Shown here piece by piece: positions 16,735 through 25,605 of a DNA stretch of 64,000 nucleotides. Both the position numbers and the translations under genes were made by a program. The DNA comes from Amycolatopsis sp. FDAARGOS 1241. GTDB lineage: Bacteria; Actinomycetota; Actinomycetes; Mycobacteriales; Pseudonocardiaceae. The notes below the pieces were generated by a model. That model was not told the origin of the DNA and did no database searches. It saw only the letters and a program-made list of their open reading frames with translations. How positions within the stretch are numbered: position 1 is the first letter of the stretch; every line of letters begins with the position of its first letter. The stretch covers positions 8,336,001 to 8,400,000 of the forward strand of contig NZ_CP069526.1 of assembly GCF_016889705.1 (NCBI RefSeq). Reading direction: 5' to 3'.

Positions 16735-17450
16735 GCACCCGTCTGCGCGACGCCGGGCAGAACGCCGGCGTCGCCCCGGAGTTCACCGTCGACCCCGCGA
16801 TGCTCGACGCGATCAGCCCGTCCGGCGACCGGGGCGGCATCGTCCTCGGCTCGGGCCTCAAGGGCGAGCCGCTCACGATCTCGGCCCTGCGCTCCACGCC
16901 GACGCGCATCGTGCTCGTCGGCGGTCTGTACCTGGCCCGTCAGGTGGCGCTGCGCGCGATGGCCGTGGGCGCGTGGGTGGTCGTGGCCACCGGGCGCCCC
17001 GCGGCCTGGCAGGTGCTGTCCCAGTCCGCCGGCACGCGGGACGGACGCCCGTCGCCGCTCGTGCAGATCCGGCGCCTGTCGCCGGTCGAGCTGCCGCGCC
17101 CGTCGGAGGACGCCCCGCTGCTCGTGGTCACCGACGGCGGCCCGACCCCGCAGGACCTCTTCCCGCCGCGCTCACCGTGGCAGACCACCGTGTACGTCCT
17201 GCCCTACCTGCACCCGCAGGCCGGCGCGACGGCCAACGCCGCGGACCTGGTGCTGATGCAGCGCCTGCCCGCGGGCCAGGCCGAGCTGGCGGCCCGCATC
17301 TGGCGCCTGCCGCCGCAGATGATGCGCCAGCTGACCACGCTGAAGGACGACCAGGTCGTGGCCCTGGGCCGCAACCTCTGGCGCCCCCTACGGCTGGTCA
17401 CGACGCAGAAGGAACAGCAGATCCTCGGCCCCGTCCGCCGGGGCGACTGA
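16731..17450 (+). CDS. Conserved-looking unknown protein coupled to eccE
   Basis: A 239-residue protein without signal peptide. A hydrophobic stretch near residues 55-90 (IVLVGGLYLARQVALRAMAV) is not a clear transmembrane helix; it reads like a Rossmann-type strand-helix. I do not recognise a named family. It begins inside the eccE stop (ATGA overlap) behind a GGAGGT site, so it is translated with EccE and probably acts with it at the cytoplasmic face of the ESX complex. No Walker or other catalytic motif is evident. Confidence 0.75.
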   Translation: MSTRLRDAGQNAGVAPEFTVDPAMLDAISPSGDRGGIVLGSGLKGEPLTISALRSTPTRIVLVGGLYLARQVALRAMAVGAWVVVATGRPAAWQVLSQSAGTRDGRPSPLVQIRRLSPVELPRPSEDAPLLVVTDGGPTPQDLFPPRSPWQTTVYVLPYLHPQAGATANAADLVLMQRLPAGQAELAARIWRLPPQMMRQLTTLKDDQVVALGRNLWRPLRLVTTQKEQQILGPVRRGD

Positions 17451-17467
17451 GCGGTTTTCGTGCTGTG

Positions 17468-17502
17468 GAAGGCCTCTCCGGGCTCGCTCCGGGGAGGCCT
17501 TC
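17468..17502. terminator. Bidirectional terminator between the ESX block and truA
   Basis: A 14-bp stem (17468-17481 with 17489-17502, one G-T wobble, seven-base loop) lies in the 115-bp gap between two convergent genes. It closes the rightward ESX arm and could also stop the leftward truA transcript. Confidence 0.8.
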
Positions 17503-17565
17503 ACTGCGTTCGGCGGGCCTCCGGGGAGCGGCTCGGCGGACCGGTCCGCTGGCCGGCCGGAGAAG

Positions 17566-18402
17566 CTACAGGTCCGTGGCCGAGCGGAGGTTGCGCGTCT
17601 GCTCGGCGCGGGCAGCCAGCTCAGCGTCCGGCGGGTAGTCCACGGCCGTCAGCGTGAGGCCGTGGGCCGGGGCGACGGCGCTGTCCCGCGTTCCGCTGGC
17701 GAGGACGTCGGCGGGCCACGAGCGGGCGCGGCGGCCGTCGCCGACGAGCAGGAGGACGCCGACCAGGCTGCGGACCATGGAGTGGCAGAAGGCGTCGGCG
17801 GTGACGCGGACTTCGAGGAGGTGCTCGTCGAGGCGCGACCACTCCAGCTGCTGCAGCTCGCGGATCGTGGTGCCGCCCTCGCGCTGTTTGCAGTAGGCCG
17901 CGAAGTCCTGCAGGCCCAGCAGCCCGCGGGCGGCCTCGTTCATCGCGTCCGTCGAGAGTGGCCGGCCCCAGGCGAGAGTGTCGTTGCGGCGCAAGGGATC
18001 CACGCCCCACGGCGCGTCGGAGACCCGGTAGCGGTAGTGGCGGCGGATCGCCGAGAACCGGGCGTCGAAGCCGGCCGGGGCGACGCGGGCGCCGAGGACG
18101 CGGACGTCGGCGGGCAGGAGCTTGTTCCAGCGGCCCGTCATGCGCGTCAGATCCGGGATGCCGTGCTCGTCGACGGGCACGCGGCCAGGGGCGCCCGGCG
18201 CGAGCGGGGCGACGTCGACGTGCACGACCTGACCGGTGGCGTGCACCCCGGCGTCCGTGCGGCCCGCGACGACCACTGACTTAGCGATCGACGCGCCCGG
18301 CGGCTGGCGCTGCAGGGCCTGCTCCAGCTCGGCCTGCACGGTGCGGCGGCCGGGCTGGCGCGCCCAGCCGGAGAAGTCGGTGCCGTCGTAGGAGACGTCC
18401 AA
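17566..18402 (-). CDS. truA: tRNA pseudouridine(38-40) synthase TruA
   Basis: A protein of about 278 residues that isomerises uridines 38-40 of the tRNA anticodon arm. The catalytic Asp is in GRTDAGVHA near residue 50; other family motifs are the N-terminal [11 protein letters not shown] and, later, [13 protein letters not shown]. The start is unsure. TTG 18402 gives a slightly short N terminus, and the open frame extends upstream through CTG 18408 with no ATG or GTG. A strong hairpin covers the upstream ribosome-binding region, so translation may depend on read-through or refolding. It is the last gene of the leftward translation block, following rplQ. Confidence 0.95.
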   Translation of the reverse strand: MDVSYDGTDFSGWARQPGRRTVQAELEQALQRQPPGASIAKSVVVAGRTDAGVHATGQVVHVDVAPLAPGAPGRVPVDEHGIPDLTRMTGRWNKLLPADVRVLGARVAPAGFDARFSAIRRHYRYRVSDAPWGVDPLRRNDTLAWGRPLSTDAMNEAARGLLGLQDFAAYCKQREGGTTIRELQQLEWSRLDEHLLEVRVTADAFCHSMVRSLVGVLLLVGDGRRARSWPADVLASGTRDSAVAPAHGLTLTAVDYPPDAELAARAEQTRNLRSATDL

Positions 18403-18410
18403 ACGCAGAC

Positions 18411-18451
18411 GAACGAGCCCGCCCTCCCCGGGGGGAGTGGCGGGCTCGTTC
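18411..18451 (-). terminator. Hairpin between rplQ and truA (terminator/attenuator)
   Basis: A perfect 13-bp inverted repeat (18411-18423 with 18439-18451) continues into an inner 6-bp stem (CTCCCC with GGGGAG), separated only by one unpaired T, giving about 19 paired bases. It lies 24 bases after the rplQ stop and 8 bases before the truA start. It therefore includes the only GGGGAGG ribosome-binding-like sequence of truA. Confidence 0.8.
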
Positions 18452-18474
18452 GGTGTCGACTGTGCCGTCAGGAC

Positions 18475-19053
18475 TCAGTCCTTCTTGGCGTCCGCGTCGT
18501 CGGCGGCAGCCTCGTCCGAGTCGGAAGCAGCGGCTTCGTCCGAAGCAGCCTCCTCGGTCGCGGCCTCGGCGGTCTCCTCGGCCGGAGCCTCGGTGACGGC
18601 CTCTTCCGTGGTCTCCTCGACCACAGCAGCCTCAGCCGGCTTCTCGTCCTTCGCGAACTTGGTGCCGCGAGCCCGCTCGGCCTCCGACGTCACGGTCTTC
18701 TCCGCGACCAGTTCGATGACCGCCATGGGGGCGTTGTCACCCTTGCGCGGCATCGTCTTGGTGATGCGGGTGTAACCGCCGGCGCGCTCCGCGAAGTGCG
18801 GGCCGATCTCGGCGAACAGCTTGTGCAGCACGTCCTTGTCACGGACGACCTTCTGCACCTGGCGACGGTTGTGCAGGTCGCCCCGCTTCGCCTTGGTGAT
18901 CAGCTTCTCGGCCAGCGGGCGCACCCGCCGGGCCTTCGCCTCGGTCGTCGTGATCTTGCCGTGCTCGAACAGCTGCGTGGCCAGGTTGGCCAGGATCAGC
19001 CGCTCGTGCGCGGACGACCCGCCGAGACGGGGTCCCTTCGTGGGGGTGGGCAT
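18475..19053 (-). CDS. rplQ: 50S ribosomal protein L17 with acidic C-terminal extension
   Basis: A 192-residue protein. Residues 1-120 are the complete L17 fold (start [20 protein letters not shown], central TKMPRKGD-type loop). The rest is a low-complexity Ala/Glu/Asp/Ser tail ending DADAKKD that ordinary L17 (about 120 residues) lacks. Actinobacterial L17 proteins often carry such tails; the function is unknown. It is the last ribosomal gene of the alpha operon, 43 bases after rpoA. Confidence 0.97.
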   Translation of the reverse strand: MPTPTKGPRLGGSSAHERLILANLATQLFEHGKITTTEAKARRVRPLAEKLITKAKRGDLHNRRQVQKVVRDKDVLHKLFAEIGPHFAERAGGYTRITKTMPRKGDNAPMAVIELVAEKTVTSEAERARGTKFAKDEKPAEAAVVEETTEEAVTEAPAEETAEAATEEAASDEAAASDSDEAAADDADAKKD

Positions 19054-19096
19054 CGGTTCTCCTCGTTCAGCTGCACAGCTTGTGGCCTACGCGGCC

Positions 19097-20170
19097 TTAG
19101 AGCTGTTCCGTCTCTGCGTAGTCCTGGCCATCGTCGTGGCCGTCGTCCGAAATCCCGCCGCCGATGCCGGCGACACTCCCCGACCAGCCTTCACCGTCGT
19201 AGCTGGTCGCAGCCGCGGTCGGGTCGAACCCGGGCGGGCTGTCCTTGAGCGCCAGGCCGAGACCGACGAGCTTCATCTTGACCTCGTCGATCGACTTCGC
19301 ACCGAAGTTGCGGATGTCGAGCAGGTCCGCCTCGCTGCGCGAGACGAGCTCGCCCACCGTGTGGATGCCCTCGCGCTTGAGGCAGTTGTACGACCGGACG
19401 GTGAGGTCCAGGTCCTCGATCGGCATCGCGTAGGCCGCGATGGTGTCCGCTTCCTGCGGCGACGGGCCGATCTCGATGCCCTCGGCGTCGACGTTCAGCT
19501 CGCGAGCGAGACCGAACAGCTCCACCAGCGTCTTGCCCGCCGACGCGACCGCGTCGCGCGGCGTGATCGACGGCTTGGTCTCGACGTCCAGGATCAGCTT
19601 GTCGAAGTCGGTCCGCTGCTCGACACGAGTGGCCTCGACCTTGTACGTCACCTTCAGCACGGGCGAGTAGATCGAGTCGACCGGGATCCGGCCGATCTCG
19701 GCACCCGCCTGCTTGTTCTGCAGCGCCGGGACGTAACCGCGGCCGCGCTCGACGACGAGCTCGATCTCGAGCTTGCCCTTGCCGTTCAGCGACGCGATGT
19801 GGAGGTCCGGGTTGTGCACGGTGACGCCGGCCGGGGGCACGATGTCGGCAGCCGTGACCTCACCGGGGCCCTGCTTGCGCAGGTACATGGTGACCGGCTC
19901 GTCCTCCTCCGAGGACACCACGAGCTCCTTGAGGTTCAGGATGATGTCGGTGACGTCTTCCTTCACCCCGGGAACGGTGGTGAACTCGTGCAGCACGCCG
20001 TCGATGCGGATGCTCGTCACGGCCGCGCCCGGGATGGACGACAGCAGCGTGCGCCGCAGCGAGTTGCCGAGCGTGTAGCCGAAGCCGGGCTCCAGAGGTT
20101 CGATCGTGAACCGGGAGCGGGTCTCGTTGACCGTCTCTTCGCCGAGAGCCGGCCGCTGGGAAATCAGCAT
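19097..20170 (-). CDS. rpoA: RNA polymerase alpha subunit
   Basis: A 357-residue alpha subunit. The N-terminal assembly domain (about 1-230) has the conserved [20 protein letters not shown] stretch. The C-terminal DNA- and activator-binding domain (about 250-315) shows the helix-hairpin-helix series [17 protein letters not shown] and the [17 protein letters not shown] motif. An acidic tail of about 40 residues follows. It assembles as a dimer with beta and beta-prime, also encoded in this window. ATG 20170 has an AAGGAAC site. It lies in the alpha operon between rpsD and rplQ. Confidence 0.98.
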   Translation of the reverse strand: MLISQRPALGEETVNETRSRFTIEPLEPGFGYTLGNSLRRTLLSSIPGAAVTSIRIDGVLHEFTTVPGVKEDVTDIILNLKELVVSSEEDEPVTMYLRKQGPGEVTAADIVPPAGVTVHNPDLHIASLNGKGKLEIELVVERGRGYVPALQNKQAGAEIGRIPVDSIYSPVLKVTYKVEATRVEQRTDFDKLILDVETKPSITPRDAVASAGKTLVELFGLARELNVDAEGIEIGPSPQEADTIAAYAMPIEDLDLTVRSYNCLKREGIHTVGELVSRSEADLLDIRNFGAKSIDEVKMKLVGLGLALKDSPPGFDPTAAATSYDGEGWSGSVAGIGGGISDDGHDDGQDYAETEQL

Positions 20171-20226
20171 TGTTCCTTGTTCCTTTCCAGACGGCGCCCG
20201 CCATATGACGCCGAAGGGATGGCGCG

Positions 20227-20253
20227 GCGGCGGCGCACTCGGGGCGCCGCCGC
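20227..20253 (-). promoter_or_regulatory. GC-rich stem-loop in the rpsD-rpoA gap
   Basis: A 10-bp perfect stem (20227-20236 with 20244-20253, seven-base loop) lies in the 105-bp gap between rpsD and rpoA. It may pause or partly terminate transcription to set the rpoA level relative to the ribosomal genes, or protect an RNA end. The role is inferred from position. Confidence 0.5.
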
Positions 20254-20275
20254 CCGTAACCCACCCGGGAGCGGG

Positions 20276-20881
20276 TTACTTGGAGTAGAGCTCGACGATC
20301 AGCTGTTCCTGAACCGGAACGTCGATCTGCGCACGCTCCGGCAGCTGGTGGACCAGCACGCGGAGGGTCGACGGGACGACCTGCAGCCACGCCGGGATCG
20401 GACGCTCGCCGAAGGCCTCCTTGGCCGCGACGAAGGGCAGCATGCCCAGCGACTTCGGCCGCACGTCGATGATGTCCCACTTGGACACCTGGAACGACGG
20501 GACGTTGACCTTCTCGCCGTTGACCAGGAAGTGGCCGTGGCTCACCAGCTGGCGCGCCTGGCGGCGCGTGCGGGCGATGCCGGCGCGGTAGATCACGTTG
20601 TCCAGCCGGGACTCGAGGATCTGCAGCAGGTTCTCACCGGTCTTGCCCGGACGCCGGACGGCTTCCTTGTAGTACCGGACGAACTGGCGCTCGAGGACGC
20701 CGTAGGTGTAGCGAGCCTTCTGCTTCTCCTGCGACTGCAGGAGGTACTCGGACTCCTTGATGCGCCCGCGGCCGTGCTGGCCCGGCGGGTAGGGGCGACG
20801 CTCGAAAGCCTGGTCGCCGCCGATGAGGTCAACCTTGAGGCGACGCGAGATACGCGTCGCGGGGCCGGTGTAACGAGCCAT
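20276..20881 (-). CDS. rpsD: 30S ribosomal protein S4
   Basis: A 201-residue S4 with a typical start (MARYTGPATRISRRLKVDLI) and the S4 RNA-binding motif around residues 90-150 (RQLVSHGHFLVNGEKVNVPS). It binds 16S rRNA early in 30S assembly and in some bacteria represses its own operon. The N terminus has no zinc-binding cysteine set, so it is the C-minus form. It lies 23 bases after rpsK in the alpha operon. Confidence 0.98.
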   Translation of the reverse strand: MARYTGPATRISRRLKVDLIGGDQAFERRPYPPGQHGRGRIKESEYLLQSQEKQKARYTYGVLERQFVRYYKEAVRRPGKTGENLLQILESRLDNVIYRAGIARTRRQARQLVSHGHFLVNGEKVNVPSFQVSKWDIIDVRPKSLGMLPFVAAKEAFGERPIPAWLQVVPSTLRVLVHQLPERAQIDVPVQEQLIVELYSK

Positions 20882-20904
20882 TTCTTCTTACTCCTCCCCG
20901 TTCC

Positions 20905-21312
20905 TCAGACCCGGCGCCGCTTGGGCGGGCGGCAGCCGTTGTGAGGCTGCGGGGTCACGTCCTGGATGGTGCCGACCTCGAGACCGGCGGCCTGCAGCGA
21001 GCGGATCGCCGTCTCGCGGCCCGAACCCGGGCCCTTCACGAAGACGTCGACCTTCTTCATCCCGTGCTCGGCAGCCTTGCGGGCGGCGTTCTCGGCGGCC
21101 ATCTGCGCGGCGAACGGGGTGGACTTGCGCGAGCCCTTGAAGCCCACGTGCCCACTCGACGCCCACGCGATCACGGCACCGGTCGGGTCCGTGATCGAGA
21201 CGATGGTGTTGTTGAAGGTGCTCTTGATGTGCGCGTGACCGTGCGCAACGTTCTTCTTTTCCTTGCGGCGGACCTTCTTGGCCCCGGCCGCGGTACGAGA
21301 CTTCGGTGGCAT
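20905..21312 (-). CDS. rpsK: 30S ribosomal protein S11
   Basis: A 135-residue S11. It has a basic N terminus ([20 protein letters not shown]), the central [16 protein letters not shown] and the C-terminal [13 protein letters not shown], all family signatures. S11 forms part of the mRNA exit platform of the 30S subunit. ATG 21312 follows an AGGAGAACC site that begins directly after the stop of the small gene upstream. Confidence 0.98.
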   Translation of the reverse strand: MPPKSRTAAGAKKVRRKEKKNVAHGHAHIKSTFNNTIVSITDPTGAVIAWASSGHVGFKGSRKSTPFAAQMAAENAARKAAEHGMKKVDVFVKGPGSGRETAIRSLQAAGLEVGTIQDVTPQPHNGCRPPKRRRV

Positions 21313-21330
21313 GTTCTGAGGGTTCTCCTG

Positions 21331-21516
21331 TTAGCGCGCGTTCTCTTGGTGAGCGGCGGCGGCTTCCTGCTGGCCGCGCCGGATGATGGACCCGGCGTCG
21401 GTGTACAGGTTGCGCAGCGCCATCGGGCGGGCGTAGAGCGCCTTGGGCGAGACACAAGCCGTGGAGCGGCGCACCGCGCCACCCATGCGTACGACCTTCT
21501 TGCCCTGGACGCTCAC
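21331..21516 (-). CDS. Proposed small basic protein between rpsM and rpsK
   Basis: A frame of 61 codons exactly fills the 197-bp gap between rpsM and rpsK. GTG 21516 overlaps the rpsM stop (GTGA), and TAA 21331 ends one base before the rpsK ribosome-binding site. A second possible start, ATG 21486, has an AAGAAGGT site seven bases upstream and gives 51 residues. The product is basic at the N terminus, hydrophilic and without known motif. Most bacteria have only a short spacer here. The tight fit on both sides supports a real coupled gene, but the GC bias of the region also favours chance open frames. Confidence 0.45.
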   Translation of the reverse strand: MSVQGKKVVRMGGAVRRSTACVSPKALYARPMALRNLYTDAGSIIRRGQQEAAAAHQENAR

Positions 21517-21893
21517 TTCTTGCCAGCCTTCTTCTTGCCGGCGACCGTCTTCTTCGGACCCTTGCGGGTGCGGGCGTTGGTCTTCGTCCGCTGACCGCGG
21601 ACGGGCAGACCACGACGCCAGCGCAGGCCCTGGTAGGTGCCGATCTCGATCTTGCGACGGATGTCGGCGTTCACCTCGCGACGCAGGTCACCCTCGACCT
21701 TGAAGTTCTCGTCGATGTAGTCACGAAGCTTGATGAGGTCCTCATCGCTGAGGTCCTTCACGCGGGTGTCCGCGTTCAGCTCGGCAGCAGCGATCATCTG
21801 CTTCGAGCGCGTACGGCCGATGCCGTAGATGTAGGTCAGCGCGATCTCCAACCGCTTCTCGCGGGGGAGGTCGACGCCAGCGAGTCGTGCCAC
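21513..21893 (-). CDS. rpsM: 30S ribosomal protein S13
   Basis: A 126-residue S13 starting [20 protein letters not shown], with the helix-two-turn-helix part, the [20 protein letters not shown] signature and a lysine-rich tail. S13 contacts the P-site tRNA and the 50S subunit. It is preceded by a 195-bp gap after rpmJ with no gene in it and followed by the proposed small coupled gene. Confidence 0.98.
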   Translation of the reverse strand: MARLAGVDLPREKRLEIALTYIYGIGRTRSKQMIAAAELNADTRVKDLSDEDLIKLRDYIDENFKVEGDLRREVNADIRRKIEIGTYQGLRWRRGLPVRGQRTKTNARTRKGPKKTVAGKKKAGKK

Positions 21894-22088
21894 TGGTGCT
21901 CCTTCTTCGTGTTCGTCTTCAGGTCTGCTCCCCGTCCGGTTCCGGAACCGACTCGCCTGTCGTGCCCGGGGCTTGCGCTCCGGGTGTCCCGGCCCCGGCC
22001 TGAAGTCCGGGGGTGTACCAGTCCGCTCACGCGGTCCGGCAGGTGCGGGGAGGGTGTGTAACCGTCAATCCGCTCTGCAGTGCGGTGC

Positions 22089-22202
22089 TCAGCCCTGGCG
22101 CTGCTTGTGGCGCAGGTTCTCGCAAATCACCATGATCCGGCCGTGGCGGCGGATCACCTTGCACTTGTCGCAGATCTTCTTGACGCTCGGCTGGACCTTC
22201 AC
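22089..22202 (-). CDS. rpmJ: 50S ribosomal protein L36
   Basis: A 37-residue protein with the full L36 pattern: start [16 protein letters not shown] (GTG initiation), the zinc ligands C11, C14 and C27 with a final His (CDKC, then CENLRH), and a basic tail. This is the zinc-binding form. It lies 36 bases after infA and before rpsM, the normal order. Confidence 0.96.
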   Translation of the reverse strand: MKVQPSVKKICDKCKVIRRHGRIMVICENLRHKQRQG

Positions 22203-22238
22203 GTCTCCTGCTTTCTGCTTCTTCTCAGCTCTACGTGA

Positions 22239-22460
22239 TCACTTGTAGCGGTAGACGATGCGACCACGAGACAAGTCGTAGGGCGACAGCTCCACGACCA
22301 CCCTGTCCTCGGGCAGGATGCGGATGTAGTGCTGCCGCATCTTGCCGCTGATGTGGGCAAGAACCTTGTGGCCGTTCTCCAACTCGACGCGGAACATCGC
22401 GTTGGGGAGCGGCTCGACCACGCGGCCTTCGACCTCGATGGCCCCGTCTTTCTTAGCCAT
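22239..22460 (-). CDS. infA: Translation initiation factor IF-1
   Basis: A 73-residue single OB-fold protein. The sequence from [20 protein letters not shown] to the [10 protein letters not shown] end is the standard actinobacterial IF-1. It binds the A site of the 30S subunit and works with IF-2 and IF-3. The frame is open upstream, but ATG 22460 with an adjacent GGAGG gives the normal length. It is the first gene of the alpha-operon transcript. Confidence 0.98.
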   Translation of the reverse strand: MAKKDGAIEVEGRVVEPLPNAMFRVELENGHKVLAHISGKMRQHYIRILPEDRVVVELSPYDLSRGRIVYRYK

Positions 22461-22763
22461 GTCCTCCGCAATCCCTGAATGCACGCTCCATGCACACAGC
22501 GTGATCGGTTTGAGCTCGAGTCTTGCTGACTGGAGTGGTGCTCCGGCACACTCCACCCCGACTCCAAGTTCGTGACAGTTCACGAGCGCGCTGGAACCGG
22601 CGCGATGAGTACGCCGACTTGACAGTGTACGCAACTCGTGTCGCGACCCCCAAACGGGGGGTAACTGTGCTACAAGCCGGCGGCGAGGCGCCTGACTACC
22701 AGTATGCCTGAAAACGGCTGGACCTGCGAGAACCGCCTGGTCAGGTGAACTTTTTTGCCGGGT
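22461..22763. other. Intergenic region upstream of infA
   Basis: About 300 bp without a convincing gene, between the map stop and infA. It carries a promoter-like pair (22624-22653) and a short inverted repeat of C and G runs (22646-22661). That repeat could be a weak end signal for the secY-adk-map transcript. Confidence 0.5.
22624..22653 (-). promoter_or_regulatory. Candidate promoter of the infA-rpmJ-rpsM-rpsK-rpsD-rpoA-rplQ operon
   Basis: Read leftward: TTGGGG (22648-22653), an 18-base spacer and TACACT (22624-22629), about 160 bases upstream of infA. The -10 fits TANNNT; the -35 keeps only the TTG. Confidence 0.4.
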
Positions 22764-23540
22764 TCAGTCCTGCTCGGGCGCGGTGAGCACCCAGGGACCG
22801 TCCTCGGTGACCGCGACGGTGTGCTCCCAGTGCGAGGCCCTCGAGCCATCGGCCGTGACGACGGTCCAGCCGTCCTCGAGCTCCACGGTCTCGCCGCCGC
22901 CGCTGGTCAGCATGGGCTCGATGGCGAGCGCCATACCGACCTTGAGCCGCGGACCCTTGCCGGGCTTGCCGACGTTGGGCAAGAACGGGTCCATGTGCAT
23001 CTGGCGGCCGATGCCGTGGCCGCCGTACTCCAGGATCATCCCGTACTCGACGCCGTTGTCGCGGCCCGCTTTCTCGGCCGCGGTCTGCACGGCGAACGAG
23101 ATGTCGGTGAGCCGGCCGTCCGCGCGCACGGCCTCGATGCCGGCCCACATGGCCTTTTCGGTGGCCGCAGACAAGGCGAGGTCGGCGTCGCTGACGGCGC
23201 CGATGGCCAGGGTCACGGCGGAGTCACCGTGCCAGCCGTCGAGGATGGCACCGCAGTCGACGGAGATCAGGTCGCCGTCGGCCAGCACCTGCCTGCCCGA
23301 CGGGATGCCGTGCACGATCTGCTCGTTGACCGAGGCGCAGATCGATGCGGGGAAGCCGTGGTAGCCCTTGAAGGACGGCACGGCCCCCGCGTCGCGGATC
23401 GTCTGCTCGGCCAGCTCGTCGAGCTCGGCGGTGCTCACCCCGACCTGCGCGCGCTCGCGGACGGCCGCCAGCGTCTTCGCGACGACCAGCCCGGCCGCCC
23501 GCATCGCCTGCAGCTCGCCGGGCGACTTGACCTCGATCAT
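22764..23540 (-). CDS. map: Methionine aminopeptidase, type I
   Basis: A 258-residue enzyme that removes the initiator methionine from new proteins, needing two metal ions. Visible family motifs are [14 protein letters not shown] (substrate His), [17 protein letters not shown] (two metal-binding Asp), YGGHGIGR (His) and LAIEPM (Glu). The frame is open up to GTG 23588, overlapping the adk stop, and GTG 23558 is also possible. ATG 23540 gives the usual start [13 protein letters not shown] and normal length, but lacks a good ribosome-binding site, so the start is unsure by 6-16 residues. It follows adk in the secY-adk-map unit. Confidence 0.95.
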   Translation of the reverse strand: MIEVKSPGELQAMRAAGLVVAKTLAAVRERAQVGVSTAELDELAEQTIRDAGAVPSFKGYHGFPASICASVNEQIVHGIPSGRQVLADGDLISVDCGAILDGWHGDSAVTLAIGAVSDADLALSAATEKAMWAGIEAVRADGRLTDISFAVQTAAEKAGRDNGVEYGMILEYGGHGIGRQMHMDPFLPNVGKPGKGPRLKVGMALAIEPMLTSGGGETVELEDGWTVVTADGSRASHWEHTVAVTEDGPWVLTAPEQD

Positions 23541-23584
23541 GCGCCCACGGCGGAGCACTTGCAGAACACGCAACCCTCCGAGAT

Positions 23585-24139
23585 TCACGTGCGGTCGCGC
23601 AGCGCTTTCAGCACGCGGTCGGACACCTCGGCGACGTCGCCGACCCCGTCGACGGCCACCAGGATGTCCGCGTAGTACTCGAGCAGCGGCGCCGTCTCCG
23701 ACCAGTAGATCTGCTGGCGGCGGCGGATGACCTCTTCGGTGTCGTCGGCACGGCCGCGGGCCATCAGGCGCGTGACGACGACGTCCTCGGGCACTTGCAG
23801 CTGGATGACCGCCTCGAGCGCGCAGTCGGCCTCGGTCAGCATGTCGCCGAGGACCTCGGCCTGCTTGGTGTTGCGGGGGAAGCCGTCGAGCAGGAAGCCG
23901 GCCTTCGCGTCGGGCTCGGCGAGCCGCTCGCGGACCATTTCGTTCGTCACCGAGTCGGGCACGAGCTCGCCCGAGTCGAGGTAGCGCTTGGCCTCCTGGC
24001 CGAGCGGGGTCTCCTGTCCGACGTGGGCGCGGAACAGATCACCCGTCGAGATGTGCGGAACCCGCAGCTGCTCGGACAGGGCCACTGCCTGCGTACCTTT
24101 GCCCGCACCGGGCGGGCCGACGAGAACCAGGCGCGTCAC
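23585..24139 (-). CDS. adk: Adenylate kinase (short form)
   Basis: A 184-residue enzyme interconverting ATP + AMP and 2 ADP. P-loop GPPGAGKGT lies at residues 8-16, AMP-site motifs STGDLFR and LLDGFPRN follow, and the Arg-rich lid region is short ([12 protein letters not shown]). This is the LID-reduced form typical of actinobacteria, without zinc cysteines. ATG 24139 overlaps the secY stop by four bases. Confidence 0.97.
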   Translation of the reverse strand: MTRLVLVGPPGAGKGTQAVALSEQLRVPHISTGDLFRAHVGQETPLGQEAKRYLDSGELVPDSVTNEMVRERLAEPDAKAGFLLDGFPRNTKQAEVLGDMLTEADCALEAVIQLQVPEDVVVTRLMARGRADDTEEVIRRRQQIYWSETAPLLEYYADILVAVDGVGDVAEVSDRVLKALRDRT

Positions 24140-25443
24140 TTCAAGAACCCTTCGTAGTTGCGCTGCATCAGCTGGCTTTCGATCTGCTTCACGGTGTCGA
24201 GGCCGACACCGACCATGATCAGCACAGCCGTGCCACCGAACGGGAAGTTCTGGTTGTTCCCGCTGCCGGTGAGGGACAGGAAGAAGTTCGGGAGGATCGC
24301 GATGATGCCCAGGTACAGCGAGCCCGGCAGGGTGATGCGGCCGAGCACGTAGCTCAGGTACTCGGCGGTGGGCCGGCCGGGGCGGATGCCGGGGATGAAC
24401 CCACCGAACTTCTTCATCTCGTCCGCACGCTCGTCCACGTTGAACGTGATCGTGATGTAGAAGTACGTGAAGAAGATGATCAGGGCGAAGTACAGCAGGA
24501 TGTGGACGTAGTTGCCCTGGTTGACGATGTAGTTCTGGATGAACGACTGCCAGCCGGAGTTGCTGTTCGGGTCGCCGACGAGCTGGCTGATCAGCTGCGG
24601 CAGGTACAGCAGTGACGACGCGAAGATGACCGGGATGACACCGGCCTGGTTCACCTTGATCGGCAGGTAGGTCGATGTGCCGCCGTACATCCGGCGGCCG
24701 ATCATGCGCTTGGCGTACTGCACCGGGATCCGGCGCTGCCCCTGCTCGACGAAGATGACGCTCGCGATGATCACCAAGCCGAAGATGCAGATCATGACCA
24801 GGGCGATGCCGCCACCGTTGCTCATGATGTTCGCGCCCTCAGTGGGGATGCGCGCCGCGATGTTCAGGAAGATCAGCACGGACATGCCGTTGCCGACGCC
24901 GCGCTCGGTGATGAGCTCGCCCAGCCACATCATCACGGCCGTGCCGGCGGTCATCGTGCAGACGATGAGCGCGAGCGAGTAGATGCTGTTGTCCGGGATG
25001 ATCTGCTGCTGGCAGCCCTGGAACAGCGTGCCGCGGTCGGCGAGCGCCACGACGCCGGTCGCTTGCAGGATCGCGAGCGCGATCGTGAGGTACCGCGTGT
25101 ACTGCGTGAGCTTGTTCTGGCCGGACTGGCCCTCCTTCTTCAGCTCCTCGAACCGCGGGATCACCACGGTGAGCAGCTGGATGATGATGCTCGCCGTGAT
25201 GTACGGCATGATGCCCGTCGAGAACAGCGACAGCTGCAGCAACGCGCCGCCGCTGAACAGGTTCAGCAGCTGGTAGACGCCCTGCTGGTCGGCCTGGGAG
25301 CTACAGGCCTGCACCGCGGAGAACGAGATCCCCGGAGCCGGGATGGCGGCACCGATCCGGTAAACCGCGACGATGGCTAGCGTGAACAGGATCTTCTTGC
25401 GTAGATCCGGCGTCGCGAGAGCCGAGCGGAATGCGCTGAGCAC
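24136..25443 (-). CDS. secY: Preprotein translocase subunit SecY
   Basis: A 435-residue channel protein of the Sec system with ten hydrophobic helices. Family signatures are the plug/helix-2 region (ITASIIIQLLTVVIP), the loop KEGQSGQNKLTQYTR and the C-terminal [10 protein letters not shown]. The frame is open upstream, but GTG 25443 has a GAGGAGGT site eight bases before it and gives the expected start VLSAFRSALATPDLRKKI. It begins the unit secY-adk-map. Unlike the common arrangement it is separated from rplO by 1.9 kb and seems to have its own promoter. Confidence 0.97.
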   Translation of the reverse strand: MLSAFRSALATPDLRKKILFTLAIVAVYRIGAAIPAPGISFSAVQACSSQADQQGVYQLLNLFSGGALLQLSLFSTGIMPYITASIIIQLLTVVIPRFEELKKEGQSGQNKLTQYTRYLTIALAILQATGVVALADRGTLFQGCQQQIIPDNSIYSLALIVCTMTAGTAVMMWLGELITERGVGNGMSVLIFLNIAARIPTEGANIMSNGGGIALVMICIFGLVIIASVIFVEQGQRRIPVQYAKRMIGRRMYGGTSTYLPIKVNQAGVIPVIFASSLLYLPQLISQLVGDPNSNSGWQSFIQNYIVNQGNYVHILLYFALIIFFTYFYITITFNVDERADEMKKFGGFIPGIRPGRPTAEYLSYVLGRITLPGSLYLGIIAILPNFFLSLTGSGNNQNFPFGGTAVLIMVGVGLDTVKQIESQLMQRNYEGFLK

Positions 25444-25577
25444 GCGGGGGACCTCCTCGGCGTCGTCGGCTGTCCTACCGACGATCGGCTTGGCCGGCAC
25501 GGGGCCGGCGGGAACACAGCTCACTGGCGGCAAGCCAGGAACGCCTCAGGGCACAGTGGTCCCGAAGCGTGACGCCG

Positions 25578-25605
25578 ACTCTAACAGCTTCGCGGGGCGT
25601 GTCCG
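25578..25605 (-). promoter_or_regulatory. Candidate promoter of secY-adk-map
   Basis: Read leftward: CGGACA (25600-25605), a 16-base spacer and TAGAGT (25578-25583), about 135 bases before the secY start. CGGACA matches TTGACA at four of six bases and TAGAGT fits TANNNT. Confidence 0.45.

Noticed and set aside
20888..21613. 241-codon frame covering rpsK and the rpsM end in another frame
   Set aside because: Arg-rich out-of-frame shadow of two certain ribosomal genes.
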